Shown: piece by piece, positions 44,900-59,800 of the stretch
How positions within the stretch are numbered: position 1 is the first letter of the stretch
Layout: the number at the start of each line of letters is the position of its first letter
NCBI RefSeq assembly: GCF_001949145.1
Contig: NW_019091436.1
Coordinates: 328,485 to 392,484, forward strand
From: Acanthaster planci
Lineage: Eukaryota > Echinodermata > Asteroidea > Valvatida > Acanthasteridae
Reading direction: 5' to 3'
Length of the DNA stretch: 64,000 nucleotides
Translations under genes and position numbers: made by a program
The notes under the pieces: model-generated
Told to the model about the DNA's origin: nothing
The model's input: the letters and a program-made list of their open reading frames with translations, nothing else
Databases searched by the model: none

Positions 44900-47800
44900 A
44901 ATGCTGCAAGTCTTATTTATCAAAGTTATTATGGAAGAAATGATGAGTGTCACGTTTGTGTAATAATCCGGTAGATGACCATTTTGTCTGATTTACAGCT
45001 TCACAGCAGTTTGTAACTTTTCTTGGTAATGAATGTTCACCACTCAGGCCTATCCTGTTACCAACTAGATACCCAGTCTGTGGATTGTTTCCTTTTCTTT
45101 GGTTAGCAACACTTCTGTGTAATATTATTGTAACATTAGTACTTGTGCTATTGTGGGCACATTACAACTAGTAAACTGATGCCTAGTTTACATTCCTCAT
45201 TCGGGAGTAATCAGGTTGGCGCATGTTATGCATTAACTTGATAAGCTTGCTGTACTTAAGAGTGCGTGAGTATGAATTAGCAAGCCTGCGATGTTCATCT
45301 GTAGCAAGTTATGCATCTCATTGAAAATATTGAGCCTGTCCCTCTGAGTTAAAATTACAATAATTCCTTGTTGGAAGCAATCGCGATGCATAATCTTGTA
45401 TAGTATGTAAATCTGCTTACATGTACGTCTGGTATTCAAAGGATGATGCATGCTTAGAAACAGATTTGATTGGAATAGACACCCCCCCTCCAGTACTCCA
45501 GCCCACCAAATACAAACTGAGTTTTGCATGTCGATCTGAGTAGAAAAAAATAAAACGAGTTTCCTCGTCCTTGTCGGCTGCCTGATTTTCCTAAAGGTTT
45601 TATTTGCCATGCATGTATGTTGACTGTTTATTTGTTTCCAGCGAAATAAGTAGCATGTGTGCAAGTTTAAGACCAGTTTGATATGTTGGAAACTCCTTCA
45701 GATACAAATACAGGACATATCAGGAAAGAAATCCAGATTGGCAATCCTGGAAATATCCGCCACCTTGTAAAAAGCGCTGTCTCCCTTCTTTTTGAAAAAA
45801 ACATTTTGAGTAGAAAATTTTTCTCTGCTCTACTGTCTTGTTCTCTCCCCACTTCCTTTTTCCTGGTTGTTTTTCCCTATGATCACTTTCAGTTTGTAGG
45901 AGAGTCGTTAGTCTCATTTTCTGCAACACAAACCAGCCTTGGAGCCAGAAATGGAGTTATTTTGGGTGTTGATCATTTATTTCATGATTTATTCTTGACA
46001 TTGACAAGACCCTTCTGAACCTTAAGGATTCAGGGAAAGTGAAGTTACATGTACACATGAATATCTACGGCTGTTTGCACAAAGCTTTTATCGCATAATT
46101 AAGTGACTTTTATCAGGGTTGTATCATGCATATGGAGGAAAAATAATGTCACAGACTGCTCTAAATTCTGTAGGTGCATTAAGGCGGATGTGCTTTCGTC
46201 CAAGTTGTGTACAAAATGTGTTGCAATGTGTTATCCTGACAATTTCACAATCATTTCATTGTAGGATGATCAGATGACCTTAGTGTGCGGTCATCTGTAT
46301 CACTGAATTGTCAGGGATTATAGTGCTGCATTGGGCCACTGGTTAAAAGTGAATATTCCACATTCTGTCCTAAACAAATGTGAGAGTTCGAGATCATGGT
46401 GGAAAGTTCATTTTGGAAGCTTTTAATGGAGAAATTTCCAGAGTACTGGAAAATTCTGCGAGCAACAAGAGGCTACCTGTCAAAATGTCATTCGATATTA
46501 GTTAAATCAGGCCCCAAAAAGTTGTGAGACAAATATACATGTATGTATGACCAATTTCATTCTGCTGTTACTTGAGGGCAAGGATACATGAGAACACGCC
46601 CTCGTACAATGTAGTTCAAATGTTGTAAGCACAAAAACCAGAGCCTAACGCTTTCAAGACTTTGCTTATGCTCTTTTACAGAGAATTCTTTCAGGTATTT
46701 TTTGGACCAACCGCTACTGTTTTTGGTTGACCAAGAGCTGATCAGAAAATATCATACCGGTATGTCCAATTATAATTTCTTGCTCTGCTATGTGCGTTAT
46801 CTGACTGGTTCTCAGCAGCTGGTAACCAAGTTACCAAGCACATTGAAATCTTCAACAGTTTTTTTGTTAACTGTAACCCTCTGGGGTATATATAAAATCC
46901 TGTTGAAATTAGAGGATTTGGAACTGTTAGATTAATGTTCTCTGGCAGTTTTTACTTTCTGTTTTGAATTGGAAGTTTTGTTTCTCTTTGGTCATCCAAA
47001 TATGCAGAAGACAGTTGTTACGAGACAGTCTTATCCAAAATATGAAAACTTTACTTTGTAGCCTAATGAGCGGTTCCAGTCATTAAAAGTAATTTAACGC
47101 TCTGCCTTAAACTGATCAACAAGAACTCCCTTCTTTACCATAATGTGAGCCGTATGTTCACATGTGATGTACTGCACATGTATCATAATCAGGTTTCACA
47201 TTTTGCTTTGTGAGATCAATTTGCTTATTGGCTGATGGCTGGAGAACCGGTACAGCGCCCATGCTTGTCATCATTCTACAAATCCAACGACGAGATACCC
47301 AACCAGTAGACCTGCCAGGATATTGATTGATAACAGTAAACTATGCAGCCAGGCTGTCAAGCTGCTATCTCACTCTTGAAGATACCGGTACTCATTATAA
47401 TGACACTGATGATTTACATACATACATTCCGTTGGCTTAGCTTTTATCTCTTATTCAAGGCATTTTTTTGCATTTTGGGGTCAAGGGTCAAGAAGAGCCT
47501 CGCCTACTTTTTCTTGGCCGTGAAATTCAACACATGGTCATTGTACACACTTGTACATTTATATGTACAAGTGCCTGAAATGTTCTTTCGTTCATCCAGT
47601 TTGATCAGTATGAAATTGAAATTGTGGAACATAGGAGAAAAAGCCAAATTGTTGCTGGAAATTTTGCAGTATTTTGTGCACAAGTATGAAAACAGAAAAA
47701 TGAGGCATGAGCTTGTAAAACTGTAGAACCTTTCTAAAGACTCAAGTTAGAATTGTCCAAATAGCAGTGAATGTTAATTTGCAGCAATGCAGCCTTGTTT

Positions 47801-50800
47801 ATTTTAAGGGAGGGCTGTTTATTTGGCTATGCGTGATTTATTTTGGTTATGTCTAGAGATGGTCTGATTGCTGCTTCTTCAAAATACAGGTGCAGTCGGG
47901 GAACCTGGTCCTCCCAACTTGCTTGCACTCTGCAGGAAATTGAATTTGCTTTGGAAATTGCAGAACATTTATTTAAATTAGAAAAATTGGAAGCATGGTG
48001 TGTCACATTATGGTATACATACCCCGGTATAAGCTGGCTTTGCTTTAGACTTGGTTATTGTTTCAGATAGAAAGCTCACCGCTGACACGTGATGATATTA
48101 CGAAATCGGAGAGGACAGAGAATAAATTTATCGTTCAGCATTTGGTTTACTTGACCTGTCTTTATATCTGAATAGGAAGTCATTAGTTTTCCACCCCTGA
48201 CCTGTTACTATTCAGGAGAGTGCGTGCTCCTTGGCTATACACTGAATCAGGAAGTCGTTGAATTATCCGCAATGAAAGTAGATGCCACATGGCAGGAGTT
48301 TATAAATCAATGACACCTACCTCAATGAGATGAGCATAATATGAGAATGTTTGTAGTGACTGTAGTTTAGAGATATTGGCCTGAGTTGTGAAAATTATTG
48401 CTCAGCAAATTTTCTTGCTCTCGTTTTGGCTGGTACCCTGTTACTGCCAGTTGCAATTTTCTCTGCTGAGCAAATTGCTCCACTAGCAGCCTTATAACTT
48501 TCTTCCTCGGAAAATGCATTTTGCTCTTGTCTTCAGGTATACACGCACTGGTATGTGATGGGTGTATCTGTTTTGAGAAGGCCCTACAGCGCAATTGACA
48601 GTATTCACAAGTCAGCCATGTTGAATTGAAAGCGAGGTTAACTTTTTATTTTGGCAACTTGCATGTACATGTAAGAATAGAAATGAAAGCTATGACGTAA
48701 AACGCATTGCAGATTAATTTTGTGACAAATGATAAATAATTCAACATATGAGATTTATTACATCCATGCGTACCGTATGTGTGGTCTACCGGTGAATGAT
48801 TCAAGCAACATTAAAAAAAAATGAAAATAAGGCATTGAAACCAAACTGTCTGGCACCATTTCATTTGACAGATTTCATTGAGTAAGGTAGTTTCAGAGAA
48901 TGCAATCAAAAATGGGTTTCCCTGTGGATTTGGCCTATCAGAATGGCACATGAAAGCTAAGCACTGTACACTGTATGGGACCATTTTACAAGTGATGATG
49001 TGTTAGCGCCTTGGGAGTAAAACTGGCAAGTCAATTTTACCTGCCATCATAAAAGGAAAGAGTGACACTTCACATTCGCTTGTGCTGGCTACATGTGCAT
49101 GTGGTTACATGTACATGTACTTGTGATTTACTAGAAAGGATCGCGTTTGTACATTGTATAGCACATGTACTTACAGTGCATGTTGGAGCACATGCACTAG
49201 GACATACATGTACATGTATACATGTACATGTATGCACTTTTCTACACATGTACACGTATGTACATGTACGTACATGTACATACATGTAGGTTGTACAGTG
49301 TACGCAGAACTTTGTTCCATTCATCTGTGAAAGCATACCTGTCATGCATTATCTGTTTGTTTACTTGCCAAATTACCGGTATTGAAACATGTTCATTATA
49401 ATGTCATTCTTGTCACTTTTATAATGGGCTGTGTAAATAGTCGGAGCCCCAGGGAGTTGTCTTGCTTGAAATGACATTGAATTATGTAAATGAGATGGAC
49501 TTGAACCAGCATTATATGCACAGCATGAGTCATTGGTGCTACCTTATGTCTCTTGACTAGTGCATCTATAGTCGGTCTGCATCACGGCCTTGCTGACTTA
49601 TAGATGCATTGATGCCTTACAATTTTCCAAGGTCCTCGCCCACTTTATTGCAGGATGCAATTTGTCTACTGGAAGCTTTCTGCTGGTTACATAAGGTAGC
49701 GTCTGGGCATAAGAGGCTTTAAGAGTAGAAATAAAACCTGTTACACATTTAAATACATAGACGTGTATTTGATTTAGAGAAGATATTTATACTACATGTA
49801 TACACTGAACATGTAACAGTTGTCATGAGATTTTGTTACGGGTGTTTTTGTTGGCTGAGTTATCTTTGAAGTGTAAGTCTTAATTTTTTTGACCTTTCAA
49901 TTTTTTTTAATCTTAAAATTTCTACATTTGGTAGGAATAGATTTTTGACTCTTAGCTACATGTAGCATGTATGTTTTAGAAATTACATAGTATGCAATAA
50001 AATTAAGTACATTTTGCTAACTCGAATGTTAAAAATATCGTCTTGGAACCTTTGTATCATGATGTCCTAATGTGTCGCTAAATGCAAGATAAAAGTGAAT
50101 GAAAATGATGAAGAGGAAACTCCCAAGGATTCATTGTGTATGACTGTTCTGTAGTCGGCCTCTTTTATGCTGGTAGACCTGTCCTGCATGCAGTGAAAAA
50201 AGGGTACACATGGTATTGATGTTATAACCAGAGCAAGGTACATGTATACATGACTCATAGTAATTGATGGCTGGATCCTGGCGGACACACCACTTGATAT
50301 TGTCCACTTTCTCCTAAGCCCTTTTGTCTCCCAACCCCCCTTCCCTCCTCTAGCTCTGTCCATCTTCATCCAACTTGTCCGTCCGCCTGCAGGCAGTGTG
50401 TCTGCAGGGGATCGCTGAAATGGTTCATGCAGGAATTGCACTGGATCGGGTGTCTCACGTTTCGGAGACGGAATATGGGAGGGAGGAAACCCGGTGGTTG
50501 CAAGTCTTGATGGTTGATGTTATCTGGGGTTGATGCTCCGTGGAAGTCAAGAGTGTTTTCCATACTTAACAGCACACCTGTACATGTACGGGTCCATACA
50601 TGTACTGTACTGGTACATGTGACATACACCTGCATATGTAATGCATCCATCACTCCAGTTCTACCATTTATAACGCTTCAGCGTTTGCACTACCTTAGCC
50701 CTTGTGTACACTGTAACTCATAGGATTGTTACCACCGTCAGGCCTACAGTAAGTGACTTTTCTTTCCTGTCACATCAAGGTCATCAGTGCATTCCAAATG

Positions 50801-53800
50801 TACATGTATGTATTGTACACATGTCAAATTACATGCCCATACATGTACAGACATACATGTAACATGTATTTAAGTCTTTATAATTGAATATTGATTTTAA
50901 CGCCTCTCTATACACTGTACATGTACTTCAGTTCTACATGTAGTTGGTTCAAAATATTCTTAAATGATGGACGTCACAGAACCCAGTTGCTTTCTAAAAT
51001 CATGTACCCTGGCTCAAATGTTGCCTCGGGGCTTGTTTATCAAGACACTGGACAGAATTTGAAGGGCACTCACATGATGATTGATGTGAGGATCTGTTCG
51101 GCTCAGGAAAAAAACCAGTTCTCATTAGAAGACCTTGTCACATGTTACTCCCTGTAACAGGTACTGGTACCCTTATGCTACATTGTATATTGCATACAAA
51201 ATTACGGTCTTGTTTACCATTCCCTTTATCGGGTCATGTATTTCTTTCCATTCCTGTTTTTCATTTGTGACCTAGGAGAACAACTTGACAGTAATTCAGG
51301 TTGCTTTTTTTGCAATCCTGTAGGGGTGTTGCTTAACATGTGTGTTTGTTTGATCGTAACTTTTACTCTCAGAAATTAATAAATGAAATGAAAACAATGT
51401 CCAAACTTTGACATGCGTAATGTACGATTTACACCTGTTGTCCATTACGAGTGCTGTATTCTTTTTCAGAGGTGTTGATTGTGCTGATAGTTTTCTCTGC
51501 CCATTACCTCAGCGTTTACATGAAGCAATGAAACCCACAAACCTTGCTTTTATTAGATCAGGATGACGTATTAAAAAGAAGCCAAATGTATGAATGTGAC
51601 ACACTGGAGTTATTCATATTTTACCCGGTGGTAATTTCACAAGCTACACCTCAAATGAACATGTGTACATATCGTGTATGTGCACAGGTACGGTACAGGT
51701 ACATGTACATGTACATGCACGGTAGCGTCTGTGTATTTCTTATAAGAGCTCACCCCAAAATCTGTCAATGTCGTGTACAGTATACATGTAGCCTGCACAA
51801 AGTTTGAGGTAATGGTAATGTACTTGTATACATGTATAATACTGTGTATGTGTTTGTCATGACTGTACGCATACATGTACCGTGTACCGGTACCTCAACT
51901 CTAACCCCCAAGGGTGTATGTAAAATCATGGGACCAGTACCTACTGGCATTTTACATGTATGCAAACTGGATACAGGACCCACCCTGATTCACCATATTG
52001 TGCTAGCACTTCCAATCACAATTCACATCTATTTGTCGTTTCCCAAGTCATTGATGATTTGTGTATTGAAACAACTACGTTGATCAACACAACTCTAGAA
52101 TGCCAGTTTGCTGAAGGAATATTTTCCATTGTCGCCGGCGTGGGCCCACATGCAGATGAAGAGAGCAATTGAAGACAGAAAATGATGGGGGAAGAAGGAA
52201 AAAACCTGTAACATGAGTCATCTTAAACAACACGTAAATAGCTGGTACGATAAGTGTGTGTGGTAGCCTGCATGCATGGCTCCAATCAGATTTACGACAT
52301 TATGCAAGGGCGAGTTGTTGCATCCTGGGGAAATGGATCTGATGGAGAAACAACTCGTGAGTCATGCAGCTCGGATACCCACGACCGACCTGTGCTGATT
52401 CACCCCCATGAAATGAGCAAGGCTTCCGTGTGCATTTGGAGGCCAGTTGAGTCAGGATTGGTTTTGCAATCATCAGATCTTACAGAGAGGGGCAAGGGTG
52501 GAAGTGGTCTTGGAGTTATGTGGGAGAGATGGGGGGTCAACAACAAAGTGGAATGTGTAACGAGCTACATGTAAGGCTAAACGGGGCTTTCTGATCATGA
52601 TATTGAGGGTCTTTGAATCACTGATAGTAGTACAACCCGCCACAGACCCATACATGTACATGGTACACTGTACATGTGTAATGTACATGTACTTAGTAGG
52701 ACCTAAGTTGCATGTACTTGTAAGTCATCAACCGCTGTAGTGTGTGAATTTGTACATGTAGGCCTACATGTGATGTACGCATGCACATTTACATGTAGAC
52801 ATACTATGTACATGTACTGTACATGCATGTATAATTGTAAGCCTCTGTACACAAGTGTATGTACAGTATTCAGTCTGAAGCATTCTGCACACACCTTGGC
52901 AAAGGATGATGGCAAAAAAAATTGTGCCCCAAAAATACCGAGAGAGTAAATTGGGAATATTTGCGCTTCTGCAGAGTGGATTATATGTTTTAAATGTGTT
53001 AAGTACTGGCTGCAAGATTGGGTTGTTTGAAAGCAGATTTCAACAGGAATTAGAAGGTAAAACATTTAAACTTGTTTTTATTTTTGGAGATGTGGGCCAA
53101 ATACATATTTCATGTACTGGTACAGTGCTACCTGTACCTGGGTAATTCCAGAAATTAGGGGTCCATTTTTTGTCATATCCCTGTCACATCTGACATATGA
53201 TTTTGTATGTTCAGAACACATTTTCTGATTTCCAAGAGTGAAAATGCGAATTACCTGCCAAACAAATATTAATATAGGTAGTTGGAAATCAATTCCAGTG
53301 ATATTTCCATGTCAACTAATAAAGGTCAGATGTAACATGGGATAGCGATCCTCATATTCCTGTCGGTTTCCAATTTACATCGAATCCCCTCGAGTCCACT
53401 TTGCCTACAAATTCATTTTCTCTGCATGTGTTTTTCTCATTTGTGCATGTATACTGTTCATCTGTACATGTACACATAATATCTCTGTGAACATGATTTA
53501 AAAAAAAAGGGTTTACCTAAGTAAGGCAGTGTGAAAATGAGTCTGTGAAGTGGCACCGTTAGGAATGAGCATTGGATTGGATGGGATTGGATTTCCTCTT
53601 GGTTTATTTAAAACCCAACCTTTCCTGAAACCTCTAATTTCACTATCATTTTTCACTTTCCCTAGGGATGAAATTCATTGGATGAGTCTACTAAAAATTG
53701 GCCAATCCTACAAATGTGTTTGTTCTATGTGCAGGATACCGGTACCTTTGCTCAATATTACAAGTTTCTGATCAGTCTTTCTACATATTTTCCGTTTCCG

Positions 53801-56800
53801 TGCGTGTTACACCCTGAGAGAGCCTCACTACTACATGTATGTCGTTGACAAGGCAGAGGAAGGCCTACACTAACACTTCTCTATCAACACCCTCCATGCC
53901 CTTTCTGCTTTGCTGCTTGTAATATTAAAAGTAAGAAAAAGGCTTCCTAATACGGTTGTCTCTGCGAGGCACAGTAATCTATATCAGAGGAGTTTGATCC
54001 TGAATCATGTCGTGGTAGGTATGTGAAATAACAGGAGCATTATCTTACGGTTCAACTGTTGTAAAGAGATGGAAGTGTAGACTTCAAAGGGAAACTGATA
54101 TTAGGAGGCCCAGCTATTGTCGATGTGATGGATAGGATGCAAGATTAGACATGACATACATGTACTGGTACATGTATGGTACTGTACATGTAGGTTTTAA
54201 ATTTGTTGGATGGCCAAAAATTCTTCAATAGCACTAAACCAAAACATACATGTATTTTGCTGATCGTATGTACGTGTATGTTAAATTCAGATATTGTGCA
54301 AGTTTGCCAGAAAAGTATCTCCGAGAACAAGTTTACCGACTGAAAATGAGAAGGACCTGTACAGTAAGTTCACTCAATTTAAAATGAACGTCGGGCAGTG
54401 TTTGCCAACTTAAGGTTCATGAACATGTATTTGTCATTCTAATTTACGTGAATAAAATTTCACATCGTGTTCTCCACAGTGAAATGGGACCAGGCAGTTA
54501 CATCTATGACACTGTCAATTTGGATAATATGCACTTTCAGCCTTCGAAACTGAATGACAAACAAGTATTTTATTGCTGCTTGTAGGAACACATAGAATTT
54601 ATGTTGCATTGTTTATTCAGCAATTAGAAATGAGAGTTTGCTGATTGATCTCTGTAGTTCCGTATAAACCACAGGGTGGATAAAAGTGTCACAGAGAACA
54701 AAACAATCACTTCGAAAACATGCATACACATCACAGCAGAACTTCATACAACCACAGAGTAAGTGGTACATTAATCAATGAACTGAAGTGGAAATATCTA
54801 GTTATTTATGTTTCTGTGCAGTTACATTAGCATTGATTTTGGCTCTGTGGCATGAATATGCTCCAGTACATGTACAGTGTATACATGTATGTAGACTTGC
54901 TGTGAAAGCATAGATGCTTACGGAGAACCATAAAAGTCCAGTCAGGAAAGTGATGGGGCATGAAATTAAATTATTTACCAGGCTATTGTGCCATCTGGCA
55001 ATGTTTGGGGGGCAAACGGTAGGAGGTTCAGATACCAGAGATCCTGGGAAGAACAAGACCTTGCATATTGAATGGATTTTCAGGAAGTCATTTCACATGA
55101 CAGTGAATGCTCTTTTATTTGATGAGGACTTCGTGGTGCCATTCAGCGTGGTCTGTGTTTGATTTATGGTTGGTGGGGAAAACCCCAAGAACAATTGGTT
55201 TTCAATTTGATATTCATTTTTCATTTAGTAAATCGGTCATCACTGTATACAGTATCTCTTTAAAGTTAATGCCTTTGAGAAAGCAACTCAAAACTTCCAG
55301 TGTTTTATTACCCTGAAAATTGGTGATTAACATTGGGTGCACGAGCATTCACCATCTTTGATCTTAACTTACTAAGGATGCAATTTCTGTTGAAAAAAAT
55401 CTTTTCCAAGACTGGAATAGAACTGTTCTTATCCCTGTTTTCCCTTGAAAATATTTGTCATGAAATAGAAAAACAAACATCCGTTATTTGTTTACAAATT
55501 GTACATGTACAGAGACTGTTTCAACAAAATTGAATTTCTAGGCTTATTGTCCTGCTCATTGTTTTCAAAATGTATATTTTGATCGTGCAGCGACATATAA
55601 GTGGTTAGATTAAACACATTGAGTCAGCACAGTTGAAACCTGCTTACACTGGGTCCTCTACCTGCTGATATTTCATCTATTTTTAAAGCCCTTTTAATAT
55701 CAATTAATGCAAATGCTTGTGGGCTTCTGTGGAATAAACCATGCATGGCTGCGTCCCTTTCTAGAACATTATGCTTTACAGTCTGTCAGAATTAATTATC
55801 AGAGGTTTGTCAGGTGCAAAAGGGTGTGACTTAATGATGAGGTGGCTGACTAGACATCAGTCGTGCTCCGTGCAAGGTCTGTACATGACTACGAGTGCAT
55901 ACGTGTGCATTTACAGGTCTACCGTGCCAGCCTGCGTGAACACGAAGGAACAGTATGGACAGGGGAGATTGTGTGCCCAGATACTCGTTATGGTACCAGT
56001 AGATGTCCGGATCCTGTTGTTTTTTCCTTTTTTACAAAGTTGCTATACAGTATACACGTAGAACACGATTGTGTACCATAGACCTTATGCTGCTGTGGGG
56101 TACTTAATCCAGGATATTTCATTTTCCTTTACTTTCACCTCTGATCTTATCATGTTAGTAACAGAATCATTGTATCCCTAGTTCACATGCACGTACTGGC
56201 TACCTGGAGCAAAACTGTACTGTCTGCACATTTGTAGCTGTGTGGGCTGATTTCTCCAACGAAATGTAAAATTTAAGAGCTTGTGTTTTCATACAAGAAT
56301 ATTGGAGATCAGGCAAACCACTTGCAAAATCTTATCAAAATGGAAAAAAATACTAGTTCATGTACATATAGACGGATACAGCATTTTTCTGACAGTGAGC
56401 CTTTAAGATGATGGTTGCGTTGAGGCATCAATAAATGATGTCACCAAGGAAATAAGATTTTTTTCCCTTCTGCAATCCTGTCGATGTGATTATGTTCCAT
56501 ACAATACGCAAGCAGGTGAGGAGCAGCTTGCCGCAACACAAAACCAATTTTCTGATTCCTGTGGCAAGTCCTTCACAGCTTCTTGGGTGATAGTGAGAAT
56601 TTGCATATTGGTGCTACGAAAATATGTACATGTACGTGTTTACTTTATGGGAACTTTCGAGTATTGTACATGTACATGTACCGGTATGTACATGTATGTG
56701 ATATTTTTTGTTATCAGGAACATGGATATAATGTCAAAAAAATGTATGATATAGCCTATAGGGTGCATACTCATGTTGTTGGCACATATAGGCCTCTCGT

Positions 56801-59800
56801 AAAAAGCACTGGTCGGTTTGATTTCAAGGAAAATAGATAAAAGAATTGAATACAAAATTTCCAATGTATTACTCATATGTTTCCTTCCTTTGGAATCTGC
56901 AGCATACCTGAGTGAGCGTGTACAAGAACAGAAACATACATATTTTGTAACTGATAGTGGTACATGGATACATGTTGTTCTGATGAAATGCTTGTGGTTT
57001 GAAATTTCATAGAAGTGATTATAAGCATATGAGTATGGTACACTACATGAATAATGGAAGTGGTTACTTCCAAAATGGTTAGTTTTGTTACATGCATGGA
57101 CAAGTTGATTTCTCTGGGGGGTTTTTTGGTTTTGGATTTCAGCTTTTTTTCCCTCACTGGCTGTGTACAAAAGTATGGGAGATTTTTACAGTTCAGCTTC
57201 TTGATGCCTTTTTCAGCTTTGGTCAATCTCACCCCTGTGAAAATAGACTGATTTGAAATGACATTTGTCACAGTTTTATATAGTGTATGTACACTATGTA
57301 CATGTATATAACCAATTCAAACATGAAAAGTGATGATTTAATGCCAACCTTTAAAGGACTAGAAATTAATGAGTCAGTATGTCATTTTTGCTGCAGACAT
57401 ATTTCTAGACATGTTTATCCCATGAAATCCATTATGTTGCTGCACTGCCTCAAGCTTGGTATTCAGATGGAAGTAAGCATTCATCAAACATGTCCTTGTC
57501 ATTGTCAAACCATTAGAGGTGGGATGCCAATGTAGGCAGCAACCACCTGAGCTGCCTTGGACATTTATTGACTAGCAGCCTTTGTGATATTATAAACAAG
57601 ATTAACTCCACAATTTGCATATAGAGTGAATGGCTCTAGAAGTCTTATGTAGTCTACAAACAAGGAGACAGTGATGGTGCCTGTGGGTAATTCAAGCCCG
57701 ATTGGAAACAGTGTAAAACATCTGCACTGTTTCAGGGTCCAATAACATACATGTACATGTACGGTACCAACATCCCTGAGGTTTCTGAAGCACAGATTGA
57801 ATTCTTGTCTGGTCCTCTTTCAATTTCTTCTCATTTTTTGTGGGTTAACCAATTACATTTTTAATTATTCCCACAAAACAAAAAATCCACCCCCCCGGCA
57901 ACCCTCAACTTTCTTGGGTACTTGGGACCATTTTTCAACCATATTTTTAGCCATTCTGCTGTCATATGAAAGCTCAAAGACCCAGGGAGTTGATCCTGGC
58001 AACAATTTACGCAATGTCACCATTTTTGGGGCCGTACAATCTCCTTTCTCAAAAGATACTGTGGGAGGGGGCAGTTTTAACGCTGATGGGCTGGACAGAA
58101 ATTCTCACCGGAATTAGCATACTGCACCCTAATATATGGGCGGTAATTATGTGTAGGTAATTAATTACATGTATGTACAACTAAGACAAAGCCTCTTGAT
58201 TTCCAGATTGTGACCAATCAGCATGCATCTAACACATCTGTCTGGCGTCAGCTCACATCTATCAACCAATTACTAGTAACAGGACTGTCTCATTTCTCAT
58301 TGACCGTGCTGATTGGCCAAGCACTCGGCACACTAGTTACTGTACACACAGCATAAAATGTGCGGCCCAAAAGTACCATTAAACATTCATTTGAAGTGGC
58401 TTCTAGGACGGGAGGGAATGACACATTATTACATGTACCTGGTATACCCCTAGTGTTGGACCCTCTATTGAGTGTCGTAACTCAGTGAATGACAATCAGC
58501 TTGTCTGGCTTGGTCTAGGGACCCTGTTCAGTGTTACGTAATAAGCCCAGGTGGGCCAATTGAGTTTGTTCAGACAGTTGGTCATAATGGCAAATAACAT
58601 GACCTTAGAATCAATACATTACAGCTACTGTACTATTGATTGCTGTTTCTCTGTGTATAAAAAAATCAAGCTCTGGCCCAGGAAGCATGTATTTTTTTTT
58701 CCTGTTGCCGTGGTCATTGAGTAACTAAAAAACTTATGTAAACTTGGTATTTGAGATATAGACTGTCCTCTACCAGTACATGTATCTTTAATACGCAGTA
58801 AATAATGTACATGTTCACTGACCATGTCTTCTCTGTATCCCGTTTTGACCACAACACTCCATACATCATTGATAGAGCCTAAAACTACATGGACATCATT
58901 CTCAAGCATAACCTTTTAGTCTGGTAAAGACACAATCGGCATGTACCGGGTACCAGCACATGTACATTGTATAGGAGGTGCACAGTTGGAACAAATTGAA
59001 GCAGTACTTAGTTCTGCCATGGTTCCACAAGATACCGGTATACCTGTACATGTACATGTAGGTACAAATGTACCTGTATCATTCAAGTTTTCATTCTGTC
59101 TGAGCTGTCACTCACGTCCCAAGGCCGGTTTTTGGTTTACAAAACACGCCTCAATTTAATTGCAGTGAAGCTGTCATAAATGCTCCTATTAGATAACACA
59201 AGAATTGATACCAGCATTTCAAGTTGAAATTCATCCAGTAAGCCAAAAATTGCCATTAACCCTAGCTTGTCTCGATTCTTTGGATTTGATGAAGTTGTTG
59301 AGGATTTGATAGGATTGACGAGGCAGAGAGAAAATGGAGAAAGACGAAAAACAAGGTCCAGTGGCTCTTGATAACCTAGAAATTTGGAGTCTGTTAAAGG
59401 AACATGCAATGTGGGACCTACTCAGCGTGAGGTTTCACTGGATTTGAAAAGGTTAAGGTAAATACATGTATGTCTTGGCGTGTAAGAGGTGCATGGAACA
59501 GATTTAAGCAGGCATGTCCCTCGATCCTCTCGCAAATGTAAGTTGGCATAACAACATTTAATTTGATATAGCAAGTGTGATAGTGTGGATGGTTCAGTAC
59601 ATGCACCGTTGGAAAAATCATCTTTGAGATGTCTCAAGGGAGATCCCATCAAAAGTCTCTTTTTCTCCACCACCTTCAGAGATGGTTACACTGGCGCAAT
59701 ACCCAGCTCTGGTTCTTACAGAGTCGGCCATTAATGTTCATGACACAATGACCAAACTGCCTAGGTGGCACTGACTACAGAGCTGTAAAGGATCCCTTCA

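Noticed and set aside
47343-47726. 127-codon frame with several hydrophobic stretches
   Set aside because: AT-rich DNA easily gives Leu/Ile/Phe/Lys-rich frames. Codon use is not gene-like and there are no splice sites or homologous motifs.
50398-50520. Possible exon reading LQGIAEMVHAGIALDRVSHV after a CTGCAG
   Set aside because: It looks protein-like and has an acceptor-like start, but no usable donor follows before the stop and I cannot name a family. The opposite strand (CNSCMNHFSDPLQTHC) looked zinc-finger-like and also has no support.
56640-57170. 176-codon minus-strand frame
   Set aside because: It is composed largely of low-complexity translations of TACATGTA-type sequence and AT-rich DNA, with no motif or splice support.
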